DNA from: Pseudorhodoferax sp. Leaf274
GTDB lineage: Bacteria; Pseudomonadota; Gammaproteobacteria; Burkholderiales; Burkholderiaceae_C
Direction: 5' to 3'
Assembly (NCBI RefSeq): GCF_001422445.1
Contig: NZ_LMNA01000005.1
Coordinates: forward strand, 1-64,000
Length of the DNA: 64,000 nucleotides
In this document: one piece after another, positions 7,861 through 16,900 of the stretch
Position numbering within the stretch: position 1 is the stretch's first letter
Layout of the letters: the number at the start of each line of letters is the position of its first letter
Notes under the pieces: generated by a model
What the model saw: only the letters and a program-made list of their open reading frames with translations
Database searches by the model: none
What the model was told of the DNA's origin: nothing
Made by a program: the position numbers and the translations under genes

Positions 7861-7959
7861 GGTGGAACACCGGAGGAACTGTCCCAATTCGTCAAGACAG
7901 AGTTCGACCGCTGGGTGCCCCTTCTGCGAGCCCTGAACTTGCCGAAGCAGGCACAGTGA
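7861..7959 (+). pseudogene. 3' remnant of a Bug receptor gene
   Basis: A 33-codon reading stretch ending at TGA 7957-7959 spells PEELSQFVKTEFDRWVPLLR and a short tail, the typical last helix of Bug-type binding proteins. No start or upstream Bug sequence precedes it; the GntR gene ends only 15 bases earlier. It is therefore a gene end left behind by a deletion. The following 139 bases (7960-8098) hold no recognisable gene. Confidence 0.6.
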
Positions 7960-8098
7960 CGCAAGGCGATGCCGGACAAGTCTTGAGCCGCGAGCATCCC
8001 GGGACTTGGAAGGTCGAGCAGACTGCACAAGCGTTCGCCTGGTGGCGGGGCGCCGCCCGCCATTCGACGCTTGGCGCTGGCCCTCACCCAGGTTTGCA

Positions 8099-8920
8099 TC
8101 AAGACCGATCGGCATCGCCAGCGTAGCCTCGCACGACCTCCATGAAGGCGGCCAGGACCGGAGAGTGGTCCGCCTTGCGGTGGACGCAGCTGAGTTCGAT
8201 GTCCTTCAGGAAGCGCGATCGCAGTGGACGGAAGACCGCGCCCGGCAAGCGCAGCATCGTGCCCGATTCCGTCGTGATGCACAGGCCGAGCCGGGCGCAG
8301 ACCAGTCCCACGCAGGTCGTGACATCCTCGACCTCCTGCTCCACGGCAATCTGCACCTTCTCGCGCCGGAACGCCCCCATCACTTCCTGCGCCAGGCCCG
8401 CCAGCGGCGTGTTCGGGTACAGCACCATCGGCTGGCGTTCCAGGTCGCGGATCGAGACCTCGGCCTGTCTGGCGAGCGCATGGCTTTCGTGCATGCCGAC
8501 ATACATCGGCTCGCGCAACACCAGCAGAACGGCCAGATCGGGCTCGACTGGCGGCAGGCGGTGAAAGCCCACCGTGATGCGGTGCTCGCGCAAGGCCTGG
8601 ATCTGCTCGCCTTTGGTCAGGTTGCGCAGCCGGATGCGCACCTCTGGCCGTTGCGCGTGGAACGCGCCGATGAGCTTCGGGATGACGTTGAGCACACCAG
8701 AGCCGAAGATGCCGACGTGCAGGTCGCCGAGCATCCCCTTGCCCGCGCGCAGTGCACGTTCGCGTGCAAGCCGCGCAAGTTCCAGGATGTTCGGTACATC
8801 GTGCAGCAGCGACTGCGCAGCCTCGGTCAGTTGGATGCCTCGCGCGGTGCGCACGAAGAGCTCGACGCCGAGTTCGTCTTCCATCTGCCGCATCTGGCGC
8901 GACAGCGGAGGCCCCTGCTG
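8099..8920 (-). pseudogene. LysR-family regulator lacking its 5' end
   Basis: A LysR-type regulator whose recognition helix and wing (GPPLSRQMRQMEDELGVELF) and effector domain are intact through to the C terminus, but whose first ~38 residues (helices 1 and 2) are missing. In place of them the minus strand reads into the reverse complement of a Bug gene from about 8911 onward. A GTG at 8956 keeps a frame open but gives unrelated residues. Without helices 1-2 DNA binding should fail, so I call it a pseudogene. It lies divergent to the intradiol dioxygenase gene, whose regulator it may once have been. Confidence 0.75.
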
Positions 8921-9135
8921 CTGTGCGACGATGGCGTGTTCACGCTCAACCCGCACCTGTTTCGCAAGCTCAGCGACAGCATGGCCGACTTCACACCCGT
9001 GGTGGACCTGGCGCAGCTGCAGATGGTGCTGTCAGGCGTCAAGGTGCTCGGTGGCATCGGCGGGCAGGTGTTGCCCAACGCCGGCAAGCCGCCGATGCCG
9101 AACTCGTCAAGACATCCGGCGTCCGACTCGACTAG
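8911..9135 (+). pseudogene. internally deleted Bug receptor remnant
   Basis: The plus strand spells LLLCDDGVFTLNPHLFRKL and then DFTPVVDLAQLQMVLS, the conserved middle block of Bug-type receptors. After about 9040 homology is lost in that frame, while another frame ends with DAELVKTSGVRLD and TAG at 9133-9135, resembling a Bug C terminus. Start, signal peptide and most of the body are absent. The left end butts directly against the truncated LysR gene. This is a second, separate Bug scar within 1.2 kb. Confidence 0.6.
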
Positions 9136-9144
9136 GAGAACCCC

Positions 9145-10098
9145 ATGATCATCGAAAAGCAGAGCGATGTAACCGCGGCCGTGCTGGCCGAACTGCAGCG
9201 TGCGAGCGATCCGCGCTTCAAGCAGATCATGACCGCGGCGGTCAACCATCTGCACGGCTTCGTGCGCGACGCACGCCTGTCCGAGGCCGAGTTCCACCAG
9301 GCTTGCGCGCTCATCGCCAAGCTCGGACAGCTGACCACGGCCTCGCACAACGAGGTGGTGCTGATCGCCGGCTCGCTGGGCATCTCCGCGCTCGTCTGCC
9401 TGCTCAACAACGGCGACCACGGCCAGACCGACACCACGGCCAACCTGATGGGCCCGTTCTGGCGCATGGATTCCCCGCCGACCGAGAACGGTGGATCCAT
9501 CGTGCGTTCGCCGACACCCGGCGCGCCCGTGTTCGTCAACGCATGGGTGCGCGACCCGCAGGGCCGGCCCGTCGCCGACGCCGAGGTCGATGTCTGGCAC
9601 GCCTCGTCCGAAGGGTTCTACGAGAACCAGGACCCGGGCCAGGCCGACATGAACCTGCGCGGCAAGTTCAGGACGGATGCCACCGGGCGCATTGGGTTCC
9701 GCACCATCAAGCCCGTGGGCTACCCCATCCCGCTCAGCGGTCCGGTCGGGGCGCTTTTGCGTGCGCAGGGGCGGCACAACATGCGGCCCGCGCACATCCA
9801 CTTTATGGTGTTCAAGCCCGGCTTCAAGACGCAGTTCGCGCAGGTTTACTCCAGCGACGACCCCCACCTGGAGACCGATGTGCAATTCGGCGTGACGCGC
9901 GCGCTGGTCGGCCAGTACGTGCTGCATTCGGGCGAGACACCGCCGGCGCCGGACGTCGAGGGGCCCTGGTACACGCTGGACCACCATTTCGTCATCGAGC
10001 CAGGCGAGGCCAGGCTGCCCAAGCCCCCGATCACCGGCAAGGCCAGCGGCGACCGGCCCACGCTCGCCGTGCTCGAACGTTCCACCGATCCCACGTGA
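9145..10098 (+). CDS. intradiol ring-cleavage dioxygenase (hydroxyquinol/catechol type)
   Basis: A 317-residue intradiol dioxygenase of the catechol / hydroxyquinol 1,2-dioxygenase family, which cleaves a 1,2-diol ring between the hydroxyls using Fe(III). The N-terminal helical dimerisation domain (residues ~1-110) is followed by LMGPFWRMDSPP, the beta-sandwich opening VFVNAWVRDPQGRPVADAEVDVWHA, then GFYENQ, GYPIPLSGPVG (Tyr ligands) and RPAHIHFMV (His ligands). All four iron ligands appear present. AGGAGA precedes the ATG. The neighbours are damaged (truncated LysR upstream, deleted hydratase downstream), so this may be a surviving piece of a lost aromatic operon. Confidence 0.9.
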   Translation: MIIEKQSDVTAAVLAELQRASDPRFKQIMTAAVNHLHGFVRDARLSEAEFHQACALIAKLGQLTTASHNEVVLIAGSLGISALVCLLNNGDHGQTDTTANLMGPFWRMDSPPTENGGSIVRSPTPGAPVFVNAWVRDPQGRPVADAEVDVWHASSEGFYENQDPGQADMNLRGKFRTDATGRIGFRTIKPVGYPIPLSGPVGALLRAQGRHNMRPAHIHFMVFKPGFKTQFAQVYSSDDPHLETDVQFGVTRALVGQYVLHSGETPPAPDVEGPWYTLDHHFVIEPGEARLPKPPITGKASGDRPTLAVLERSTDPT

Positions 10099-10112
10099 GA
10101 GAACCACCATCC

Positions 10113-10513
10113 ATGATCAATGCCGTAGAACGCCACGATGCCGCCCAGGCGCTGCTCCAGGCCGAAGTCGACCGCAAGCCCATCCAGCAGGTCATCCGCA
10201 CCTGGCCCGCCATGGAGATCGAGGATGCCTACGCCGTGCAGCAGCTTTGGGCCGAGGCCAAGGTCAGATCCGGCGCGCGCATCGTCGGCCACAAGATCGG
10301 CCTGACCTCGCGCGCGATGCAGATGGCCTCGAAGATGAACGAGCCGGACGACGGCGTGCTGCTCGACAGCATGGTGTATGCGGACGGCGCCCGGATCTCG
10401 GCCGCGCAGTTCCACCTGCCGCGCCTGGAGGTGGAGCTGGCCTTCGTGCCGGTGACACCATCCATGCGGACGACGGGCCGCTGGGTTCGATCGGCGTCTC
10501 CTTCTCCGCGTAG
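10113..10513 (+). pseudogene. 2-oxo-pentenoate/heptenedioate hydratase, internal deletion
   Basis: The frame from ATG 10113 matches the first ~112 residues of the hydratase family that acts after extradiol cleavage (2-keto-4-pentenoate or 2-oxo-hept-4-ene-1,7-dioate hydratase): IEDAYAVQQLWAEAKV, GHKIGLTSRAMQ, then EVELAFV. Immediately afterwards a different frame supplies the family C terminus GDTIHADDGPLGSIGVSFSA, ending at TAG 10511-10513. The intervening ~130 residues are gone and the join is out of frame. Family length is about 260 residues; here only 401 bases remain. It starts 14 bases after the dioxygenase gene. Confidence 0.8.
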
Positions 10514-10532
10514 GGCCGTGCTTTGTGCGATG

Positions 10533-11696
10533 TCAGTTTGCGCCGGCTCCGACGACCTGAGCCTGGACCAGGCTCTCGATGTCCGGCATCGCATAGCCGA
10601 ACTCCCGCAGGATGTCGACGCTGTGCTGCCCTGCCCCCGGCGCGGCACCCGGCAACACGCTCGGCGTGCGCTGGAAGCGAGGCGCCGGCGCGGGCTGCAT
10701 GCCTCCCGGGGCTTCGACGAACGTCCTGCGGGCCAGGTTGTGCGGGTGGTTCGGCGCTTCGCGCATCTCCAGCACGGGTGCAAAGCACGCATCGCTGCCT
10801 TCCAGCAGCGCACACCATGCATCGCGGCTGCGGGTGCGGAACAAGGCCTCCAGCCGCTCCCTGAGCGCGGGCCATTCCTGCGCGTTCCACTGCGTCGGCA
10901 GCGCCTCGGTCGCGAGCCCGCAACGCGCCAGCAACTCGCGGTAGAACTGCGGCTCAATCGGTCCGATCGAGATGAACCTGCCGTCCGCACACGCATAGCA
11001 CCCGTAGAACGGCGCGGCGCCGTCCAGGAAGTTGCTTTCGCGCGCGTCGTTCCAGAATCCCTTGGCCTGCATGCCGTACAGCGCGGCCATGAGCACCGCG
11101 GCGCCATCGCTCATGGCCGCATCGACCACCTGGCCCTGGCCTGAGCGTTGCGCCTCGAACAGCGCCGCCACCACGCCCAGCGCCAGCAGCATGCCGCCAC
11201 CGCCGTAGTCTCCCACCAGGTTCAGGGGCGGCGTGGGCGGCTGGTCCCGCTTGCCCATGGCATGCAGCGCACCCGAGATGGCGATGTAGTTCAGATCGTG
11301 TCCGGCTGCCTGCGCTAGCGGACCGGTCTGGCCCCAGCCCGTGATGCGACCGTAGACCAGCCGTGGGTTGCGCGCCCGGCATGCCTCCGGCCCCAGGCCC
11401 AGCTTCTCGGTCACGCCGGGACGGAAGCCTTCGATCAACACGTCGGCGCGTTCCACCAGACGCAGCACGATCTCGACGGCACGCGGATCCTTCATGTCCA
11501 GTGCGATCGATCGGCGCCCGCGGTCGACCACGCCGTCGTTGCGCATCAACGCCCCCAACGCCCCGCCGTCGCCCGCGGGCGGGCGGTCGACACGGATCAC
11601 GTCGGCCCCCATGTCGGCCAGCATCATGCCGGCGAAGGGGCCTGGCCCGATGCCAGCCAGTTCGATCACCGTCACACCCTTCAGTGGCCCTGCCAT
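10533..11696 (-). CDS. CaiB/BaiF family, alpha-methylacyl-CoA racemase-like
   Basis: A 387-residue class III CoA-transferase-fold protein of the alpha-methylacyl-CoA racemase subgroup. Family blocks are [64 protein letters not shown], which carries the catalytic His, and [12 protein letters not shown], which carries the catalytic Asp. Such enzymes epimerise 2-methylacyl-CoA thioesters so that acyl-CoA dehydrogenases can act. It is the last gene of the operon crotonase-thiolase-FadB-racemase and starts 8 bases after the FadB-like stop. Its presence suggests a substrate with a methyl branch next to the thioester. Confidence 0.85.
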   Translation of the reverse strand: MAGPLKGVTVIELAGIGPGPFAGMMLADMGADVIRVDRPPAGDGGALGALMRNDGVVDRGRRSIALDMKDPRAVEIVLRLVERADVLIEGFRPGVTEKLGLGPEACRARNPRLVYGRITGWGQTGPLAQAAGHDLNYIAISGALHAMGKRDQPPTPPLNLVGDYGGGGMLLALGVVAALFEAQRSGQGQVVDAAMSDGAAVLMAALYGMQAKGFWNDARESNFLDGAAPFYGCYACADGRFISIGPIEPQFYRELLARCGLATEALPTQWNAQEWPALRERLEALFRTRSRDAWCALLEGSDACFAPVLEMREAPNHPHNLARRTFVEAPGGMQPAPAPRFQRTPSVLPGAAPGAGQHSVDILREFGYAMPDIESLVQAQVVGAGAN

Positions 11697-11704
11697 CGGC
11701 GACC

Positions 11705-13831
11705 TCAGACGGCGTAGTAGCGGGAGCCGCCCGCCGCCATCGCGCGCAAGGCATCCGGAACCGCATACCGCTCGCCATGGCGAGTCGCCAGGCGGTCGCA
11801 TTCCGCCACGAAGGCCGGTGCCCCTACGGTATCGATGTAGCCGATGGCGCCACCCAGCGCTGCCGGGAAGCCCCAACCCAGCAGCGATCCCACGTCGGCA
11901 TCGCGCACGCTGACGATGCCTTCCGCCACGCAGCGCGCGGCCTCCAGCGACTGTGCGTACATCAGGCGCTTGCGCACCTCTTCCACGTCGGGCTGCTGCG
12001 CGGCCACAGGGTAGTGCTCAGCCAGGCCGCGCCACAACGTCTTGCGGCCGTCTGCCGGGTAGTCGTAGAAGCCTTTTCCTGCCTTGCGGCCGATGCGCTC
12101 GAACTTGCCGACCATGTCGTCCAGCACCTGGTCCTGCGGCTGCGCGCGGTAGGCCGCGCCCTGGTCGGCGCGGGCCTGCTGGAGCGCCTTGTGCAGCAGC
12201 TCGACCGAGATCTCGTCGGTCAGCGCGAGCGCGGGCATCGGCATGCCGGCCATGCGCGCCGCGTTCTCGATCAGGATGGGGTTCACGCCCTCGCGCAGCA
12301 TGGTCATGGCCTCGTAGGGGAACATGGCGAACGCACGGTTCGCATAGAACGAGGGGCAGTCGTTGACCACGATGGGCGTCTTGCGGATGCGCTTGACGAA
12401 GTCCAGTGCCTGGGCGATCGTGGCCTCGCTGGTCTGCTGGCCACGGATCACCTCGACCAGCGGCATCTTCTCCACGGGCGAGAAAAAATGCAGGCCGACG
12501 AACTGCGCCGGCCGCACCGAGACCTCGGCCAGGCTGGTGATCGGCAGCGTCGAGGTGTTGGTGGCAAACACCGCGCCCGGCGACATCGCCGCCTCCGCCT
12601 GGCGCGTCACCTCGGCCTTGACCTTGCGGTCCTCGAACACCGCCTCGATGACCAGGTCGCAATCGGCCAGCGCCGCGTAGTCGGAGGTCGGCGCGATGAG
12701 GGCCAGCGCCTGGTCGCGCTTCCCGGCCGACAGCCGGCCCTTGGCCACCTGCGCGTCCAGCAGCTTCTGCGAGTAGGCCTTGCCCTTCTCGGCCGCGGCC
12801 TGCTGCACGTCCAGCAGCACCACCCGCAGGCCGGCCTGCGCGCTCACATGGGCCAGGCCGGCACCCATCATGCCCGCGCCCAGCACCGCCACCTTGGCGA
12901 ATTTGCGCACCGGCACATCCTTCGGGCGGTCTGCCAGGCGGTTCGCCTCGCCCATGGAATAGAACAGGGTGCGGATCATGTTGCGCGTCGCCGCCGAGGT
13001 CGCGAGCCGCGCGAACTGGCGCTGCTCGATCTTCAGGCCGTTGTCCAGGTCGACCTGGCAGCCGTCGTACAGGCAGGCCAGGATCGCCTCCGGCGCCGGG
13101 TACAGGCCCTGGGTCTTGCCCAAGAGGCCGCCCGACACGCCGAAGAAGAGCTGCGTCGGACCCGGCGCCTGCGGCGTACCGCCTGGGAACCGGAAGCCCT
13201 TGGCATCCCAGGGCTTGACGGCGTGGGCCGGTCCGTCGGCCAGCACCCAGGCCCTGGCACGCGCCAGCAGCTCCGCGGCCGGCACCACCTCGTCGACCAG
13301 CCCGGCTTCCAGCGCCTGCCGGGGCGCGAGCTTGCGGCCTTCCAGCAGGAAAGGCAACGCGGCCCGGATGCCGATCATGCGCGGCAGTCGTTGCGTGCCG
13401 CCCGCGGCCGGCAACAGGCCCAGCGTCACCTCGGGCAGCCCGATCTGGATCCTGGCGTCGTCGGCGGCGATGCGGCGGTGGCAGGCCAGCGCGATCTCGT
13501 AGCCCCCGCCGAGTGCCGTGCCGTTCAATGCGGCCACGAAAGGCTTGCCCGAACGCTCCAGCGTGCGCAGCACGCGGCTGATCGGCGCGGTGATCGCCAT
13601 CGATTGCTCCGCCGTCTTCACGCTGCGCACCAGGTCCAGGTCGGCGCCGACCACGAACTCGGGCCGCGCCGAGGTCACGACCACGCCCTTGACCGCCGGA
13701 TCGGCGATGGTCCTGGCCACGGCCTGCGCGAACGCGCCGATGGAGGCCTCGTTCAGCACGTTCATCGGCCGGTCGGCGACGTTCCAGGCCAGCGTCGCGA
13801 CGCCGTCGCCATCGACTTGATAGTCCACCAT
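11705..13831 (-). CDS. FadB-type enoyl-CoA hydratase / 3-hydroxyacyl-CoA dehydrogenase
   Basis: A 708-residue bifunctional beta-oxidation protein. The N-terminal crotonase domain has the oxyanion segment [28 protein letters not shown], and [20 protein letters not shown]. The dehydrogenase half opens with the NAD-binding [21 protein letters not shown] and contains the [17 protein letters not shown] block with the catalytic His-Glu pair. It hydrates enoyl-CoA and oxidises the resulting 3-hydroxyacyl-CoA in the cytoplasm. AAGGAAG stands before the ATG at 13831. It lies 29 bases after the thiolase gene, the expected partner for the last step. Confidence 0.92.
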   Translation of the reverse strand: MVDYQVDGDGVATLAWNVADRPMNVLNEASIGAFAQAVARTIADPAVKGVVVTSARPEFVVGADLDLVRSVKTAEQSMAITAPISRVLRTLERSGKPFVAALNGTALGGGYEIALACHRRIAADDARIQIGLPEVTLGLLPAAGGTQRLPRMIGIRAALPFLLEGRKLAPRQALEAGLVDEVVPAAELLARARAWVLADGPAHAVKPWDAKGFRFPGGTPQAPGPTQLFFGVSGGLLGKTQGLYPAPEAILACLYDGCQVDLDNGLKIEQRQFARLATSAATRNMIRTLFYSMGEANRLADRPKDVPVRKFAKVAVLGAGMMGAGLAHVSAQAGLRVVLLDVQQAAAEKGKAYSQKLLDAQVAKGRLSAGKRDQALALIAPTSDYAALADCDLVIEAVFEDRKVKAEVTRQAEAAMSPGAVFATNTSTLPITSLAEVSVRPAQFVGLHFFSPVEKMPLVEVIRGQQTSEATIAQALDFVKRIRKTPIVVNDCPSFYANRAFAMFPYEAMTMLREGVNPILIENAARMAGMPMPALALTDEISVELLHKALQQARADQGAAYRAQPQDQVLDDMVGKFERIGRKAGKGFYDYPADGRKTLWRGLAEHYPVAAQQPDVEEVRKRLMYAQSLEAARCVAEGIVSVRDADVGSLLGWGFPAALGGAIGYIDTVGAPAFVAECDRLATRHGERYAVPDALRAMAAGGSRYYAV

Positions 13832-13860
13832 GTTCTTGCTTCCTTGGATTGGTTCGGTGA

Positions 13861-15069
13861 TCAGACGCGCTCGACCAGCATCACGGAGCCCATGCCCCCG
13901 CCCACGCACAGCGTGACCAGGCCCACGGTCTTGTCGCGGCGCTCCAGCTCGTCGAGCAGGGTGCCCAGCAGCATGCCGCCGGTCGCGCCGAGCGGATGGC
14001 CCATGGCGATGGCTCCGCCGTTGACGTTCACCTTGTCGTGCGGCACGCCCAGCGCGTCCATGAAGCGCAGCACCACGGACGCGAAGGCCTCGTTGCACTC
14101 GAACAGGTCCACGTCGCTGGCCCGCATGCCGGCGCGCTTGAGCGCCATCTCCGCCGCCGGCGCCGGACCGGTCAGCATGATGGTCGGCTCGGTGCCCACC
14201 GTGCCGAAGGACAGCACACGGGCGCGCGGTTTGAGGCCCTGGGCCTTGCCGCCCTCGGCGCTGCCGATCAGCACGGCCGAGGCGCCGTCCACGATGCCCG
14301 AGGAATTGCCGGCGTGGTGCACGTGCGCGATGGCAGCCAGTTGCGGGTAGCGCATCAGCGCCACCGCGTCGAAGCCCATCTTCTCGCCCTGCGCGATGAA
14401 GGACGGCTCCAGCGCTGCCAGCGAGTCCAGCGTGGTGTCCGCGCGCGGATGCTCGTCGCGCTCCAGCACCACCAGGCCGTTGAGGTCGCGCACCGGCACG
14501 ACCGACTGCGCGAAGTAGCCGTGCTGCCAGGCCTGCGCGGCGCGCCGCTGGCTTTCCACGGCATAGCTGTCCACATCCGTGCGGCTGTAACCGTACAGCG
14601 TGGCGATCAGGTCGGCCGAAATGCCCTGTGGCACGAAGCGGTTCGGAATCGTGATCTGCGGGTCGGTGATCCAGGCGCCGCCCGAGGTGAACATGGGCAC
14701 GCGCGACATGCTGTCCACGCCGCCGCCGATGGTCAGCTCGGCCTGCCCGGACTTGACCAGCGCGGCCGCGAAGTTGCAGGCCTCGAGCCCGGAGCCGCAG
14801 AAGCGGTTGAGCTGCACGCCGGGCACGGCCTGGTCGTAACCGGCCGCGAACACCACGGCCTTGGCGATGTCGCCGCCCTGCTCCATGGCCGGTTCCACGC
14901 AGCCCAGCACGACGTCGTTGATCCTGGAGGTGTCCAGCGCGTGGCGCTCGCGCAGCGCCGCCAGCAAGCCGGCGGCCAGGCGCACGGGCGCCACTTCGTG
15001 CAAGCCGCCGGAGGGGCGCCCCTTGCCGCGCGGTGTGCGGACGGCATCGAAAATGTAGGCATCAGTCAT
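13861..15069 (-). CDS. acetyl-CoA C-acyltransferase (thiolase)
   Basis: A 402-residue degradative thiolase. The nucleophilic Cys91 is in NRFCGSGLEA, His358 in NVNGGAIAMGHPLGATGG and the second Cys388 in TLCVGGGMGS, so the full catalytic set is present. It cleaves 3-ketoacyl-CoA with CoA to release acetyl- or propionyl-CoA. It is the second gene of a four-gene minus-strand operon, between crotonase 2 (61 bases upstream) and the FadB-like gene, and is thus the terminal enzyme of this beta-oxidation set. Confidence 0.92.
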   Translation of the reverse strand: MTDAYIFDAVRTPRGKGRPSGGLHEVAPVRLAAGLLAALRERHALDTSRINDVVLGCVEPAMEQGGDIAKAVVFAAGYDQAVPGVQLNRFCGSGLEACNFAAALVKSGQAELTIGGGVDSMSRVPMFTSGGAWITDPQITIPNRFVPQGISADLIATLYGYSRTDVDSYAVESQRRAAQAWQHGYFAQSVVPVRDLNGLVVLERDEHPRADTTLDSLAALEPSFIAQGEKMGFDAVALMRYPQLAAIAHVHHAGNSSGIVDGASAVLIGSAEGGKAQGLKPRARVLSFGTVGTEPTIMLTGPAPAAEMALKRAGMRASDVDLFECNEAFASVVLRFMDALGVPHDKVNVNGGAIAMGHPLGATGGMLLGTLLDELERRDKTVGLVTLCVGGGMGSVMLVERV

Positions 15070-15130
15070 GGTCGGTCCGGGTCGTCATCGGGCTGAGAAA
15101 AAGGAAGAAGGCATGGGTGGCCGCGCGGCC

Positions 15131-15937
15131 TCAGCGGCCGGTGAAGACCGGTTTGCGCCGCTGCTGGAACGCCTGCAGGCCCTCGGCCGTGTCGGCCGTG
15201 GCAAACACGCTGGCTTGGTGGCGGGCCTCGCGGTCGAGCATCTCGTCGAAGCTGCCACCGCGCAGCAGGATGTCCTTGGACAGGCGGAACGCCTGCGTGG
15301 GACCGGAGCCGATGGACTCGGCCAGCTTGCGGGCTTCTGCGACCACCGTGCCCGCCGGCACGGCCCGGTTGATCAGGCGGGCCTCGGCGGCGGCCTGGCC
15401 GCTCAGCAACCGCCCCGTGTAGATCAGCTCGGCCGCGTGGTGGTAGCCCAGCCGCTCCAGCAGGAAGTGGTGCGCCCCCGTGTCTGGCACGAAGCCGATG
15501 TTGCGGAACGGGCTGCCCAGCAGGGCGTCTTCGTCCGCAATGCACAGGTCGCAGGCCAGCGCCAGCCCCAGGCCGAAGCCCAGGGCCGGCCCCGCCACGG
15601 CCGACAGCGTGGGCAGGGGAAACTCCCGCAGGCGCTTGCAAAAAGGGCTCACGACCTCGCCGATGACCGCCATGGGATCGGCGCTCGCCATGTCCAGGGA
15701 CGACAAGTCCCAGCCGGCCGAGAACACGTCCGCGCCACCGCGCAGCAGCAGGCAGCGCGCATCGCCGGCCTGCACCTCGTCCAGCAACTGGCCCAGGCGC
15801 ACCACATCCCCGGCGCGAAAGCTGTTCTTCTGCGACGGCAGGTGGATGACCACTTCTGCCACCGGACCCTGGCGGTGCAGGTGGATCCCGCCCAAGGGGG
15901 TGTCTTCTGCCACTGTGCGCATGCGGTTGGTCTCCAT
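15131..15937 (-). CDS. enoyl-CoA hydratase/isomerase (crotonase 2)
   Basis: A crotonase-fold protein of up to 268 residues. The oxyanion-hole segments are DVFSAGWDLSSL and AVAGPALGFGLGLALACDL; the usual catalytic Glu region reads LGSPFRNIGFVPDTGAHHFL, where the acidic residue is shifted, so hydratase or isomerase activity is equally possible. The ATG at 15937 defines the longest frame, but an in-frame ATG at 15922 has GGAGA nine bases upstream and may be the true start. A motif-B dyad (15972-15989) lies just upstream, making this the first gene of the crotonase-thiolase-FadB-racemase operon. Confidence 0.85.
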   Translation of the reverse strand: METNRMRTVAEDTPLGGIHLHRQGPVAEVVIHLPSQKNSFRAGDVVRLGQLLDEVQAGDARCLLLRGGADVFSAGWDLSSLDMASADPMAVIGEVVSPFCKRLREFPLPTLSAVAGPALGFGLGLALACDLCIADEDALLGSPFRNIGFVPDTGAHHFLLERLGYHHAAELIYTGRLLSGQAAAEARLINRAVPAGTVVAEARKLAESIGSGPTQAFRLSKDILLRGGSFDEMLDREARHQASVFATADTAEGLQAFQQRRKPVFTGR

Positions 15938-15971
15938 GGAACCCAGTCTGTCCGCCCCGCCCCCGCGGAAT

Positions 15972-15989
15972 ATCGTCGCATCCGACGAA
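15972..15989. promoter_or_regulatory. motif B dyad (putative LuxR-type box)
   Basis: ATCGTCGCATCCGACGAA, matching the motif-B consensus ATCGTC-N6-GACGAT at all but the last base. It lies in the 66-base gap between crotonase 1 and crotonase 2, 35 bases before the longest start of the latter. Two other copies precede other catabolic genes at 20719 and 24936. Confidence 0.6.
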
Positions 15990-16003
15990 TCCGCGCGGTG
16001 GCG

Positions 16004-16810
16004 TCAGCCGCGCCGCGCGAACACCGGGCGGCGCTTGTGCAGGAACGCCTGCAGGCCCTCTTCGAAGGACGGCCCGTCGATCAGTTCGCGCTGCCGGTCG
16101 CGCTCGTAGTCCATCTGCTGTGCCAGCGTGTTGTGCTCAGACGCTGCGAACAGCGCCCGGGCCTCCTGCACCGCATGGGGCGGCAGCTCGCCCAACTGCG
16201 CAGCCAGCCGGGCCACCTCGGCCGGCAGCGCGTCATCGTCGACACAGGCCCACACCAGCCCCCATTGCTGCGCCTGTTCGGCGGACAGGCGCGTTCCCAG
16301 CAGCGACAGCCCCAAGGCCCGCGCACGCCCCGCGGCACGCGGCAGCATCCAGCTGCTGCCCATGTCCGGCACGATCCCCAGCGCAGGGATGAAGGGCAGG
16401 TAGAAGTAGCTCGACCGTGCCGCCACGACGATGTCGGCCGCCAGGGCCAGACCGACGCCCCCGCCGGCGGCCGCACCCTGCAGCGCGCAGAGGACCGGGA
16501 CCGGCAGCGCGCGCAACTCGCGCACCAGGCGGTTGCCGCCATCGGTCAGCAGCGCCGCGATCTCTTCGCCCCGGCTGGCTTGGCCGGCGGGACGCGGGGC
16601 GGCCAGCGACGGCAGGTCTGCCCCCGCGCTGAACGCGCGGCCCCGACCCGCCAGCACCAGCACGCGGATGGCCGGGTCGTCGCGCACGCGTTGCAGGCCC
16701 TGCAGGCACGCACGGACCAAGGCTTCGCCGAGCGGATTCATGCGCCCGGGATCGTTCAGCGCCAACGTGGCCACGCCCTCCACCACCTCGAAATCGACCA
16801 AGGACTCCAT
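16004..16810 (-). CDS. enoyl-CoA hydratase/isomerase (crotonase 1)
   Basis: A 268-residue crotonase-superfamily protein with the segments GRAFSAGADLPSL and CALQGAAAGGGVGLALAADIVVAA for the oxyanion hole, and FIPALGIVPDMGSSWMLPR where the catalytic Glu is replaced by Asp. This pattern is frequent in PaaG-like and other 2,3-/2,4-enoyl-CoA isomerases, so isomerase activity is plausible. GGAG precedes the ATG at 16810. It diverges from the thioesterase gene over the motif-A operator at 16865-16884 and is followed by crotonase 2 after 66 bases. Confidence 0.85.
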   Translation of the reverse strand: MESLVDFEVVEGVATLALNDPGRMNPLGEALVRACLQGLQRVRDDPAIRVLVLAGRGRAFSAGADLPSLAAPRPAGQASRGEEIAALLTDGGNRLVRELRALPVPVLCALQGAAAGGGVGLALAADIVVAARSSYFYLPFIPALGIVPDMGSSWMLPRAAGRARALGLSLLGTRLSAEQAQQWGLVWACVDDDALPAEVARLAAQLGELPPHAVQEARALFAASEHNTLAQQMDYERDRQRELIDGPSFEEGLQAFLHKRRPVFARRG

Positions 16811-16864
16811 GCCGATGCTCCTGCTGTGAACGCCGCGTCGCATCCGTGGCCATGCGGCCATTAA

Positions 16865-16884
16865 TAACCCGACGCGTCGGGTTA
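16865..16884. promoter_or_regulatory. motif A operator (perfect dyad)
   Basis: TAACCCGACGCGTCGGGTTA is a perfect 20-bp palindrome in the 90-base divergent region between crotonase 1 and the thioesterase. It is surrounded by AT-rich -10-like sequences (TTAATA on one side, TATATT on the other), as expected for an operator covering divergent promoters. It is the most symmetrical of six motif-A copies in the window. Confidence 0.78.
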
Positions 16885-16900
16885 TATTACAGGACATCGC

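Noticed and set aside
8099-8956. Intact LysR regulator starting at GTG 8956
   Set aside because: The first residues of that frame are reverse complement of Bug coding sequence and helices 1-2 of the DNA-binding domain are absent.
11363-14350. Very long open frame of ~995 codons on the plus strand
   Set aside because: It is antisense to the FadB, thiolase and racemase genes, which have full catalytic motifs. Arg/His/Ala-rich composition without motifs is typical of GC-rich shadow frames.
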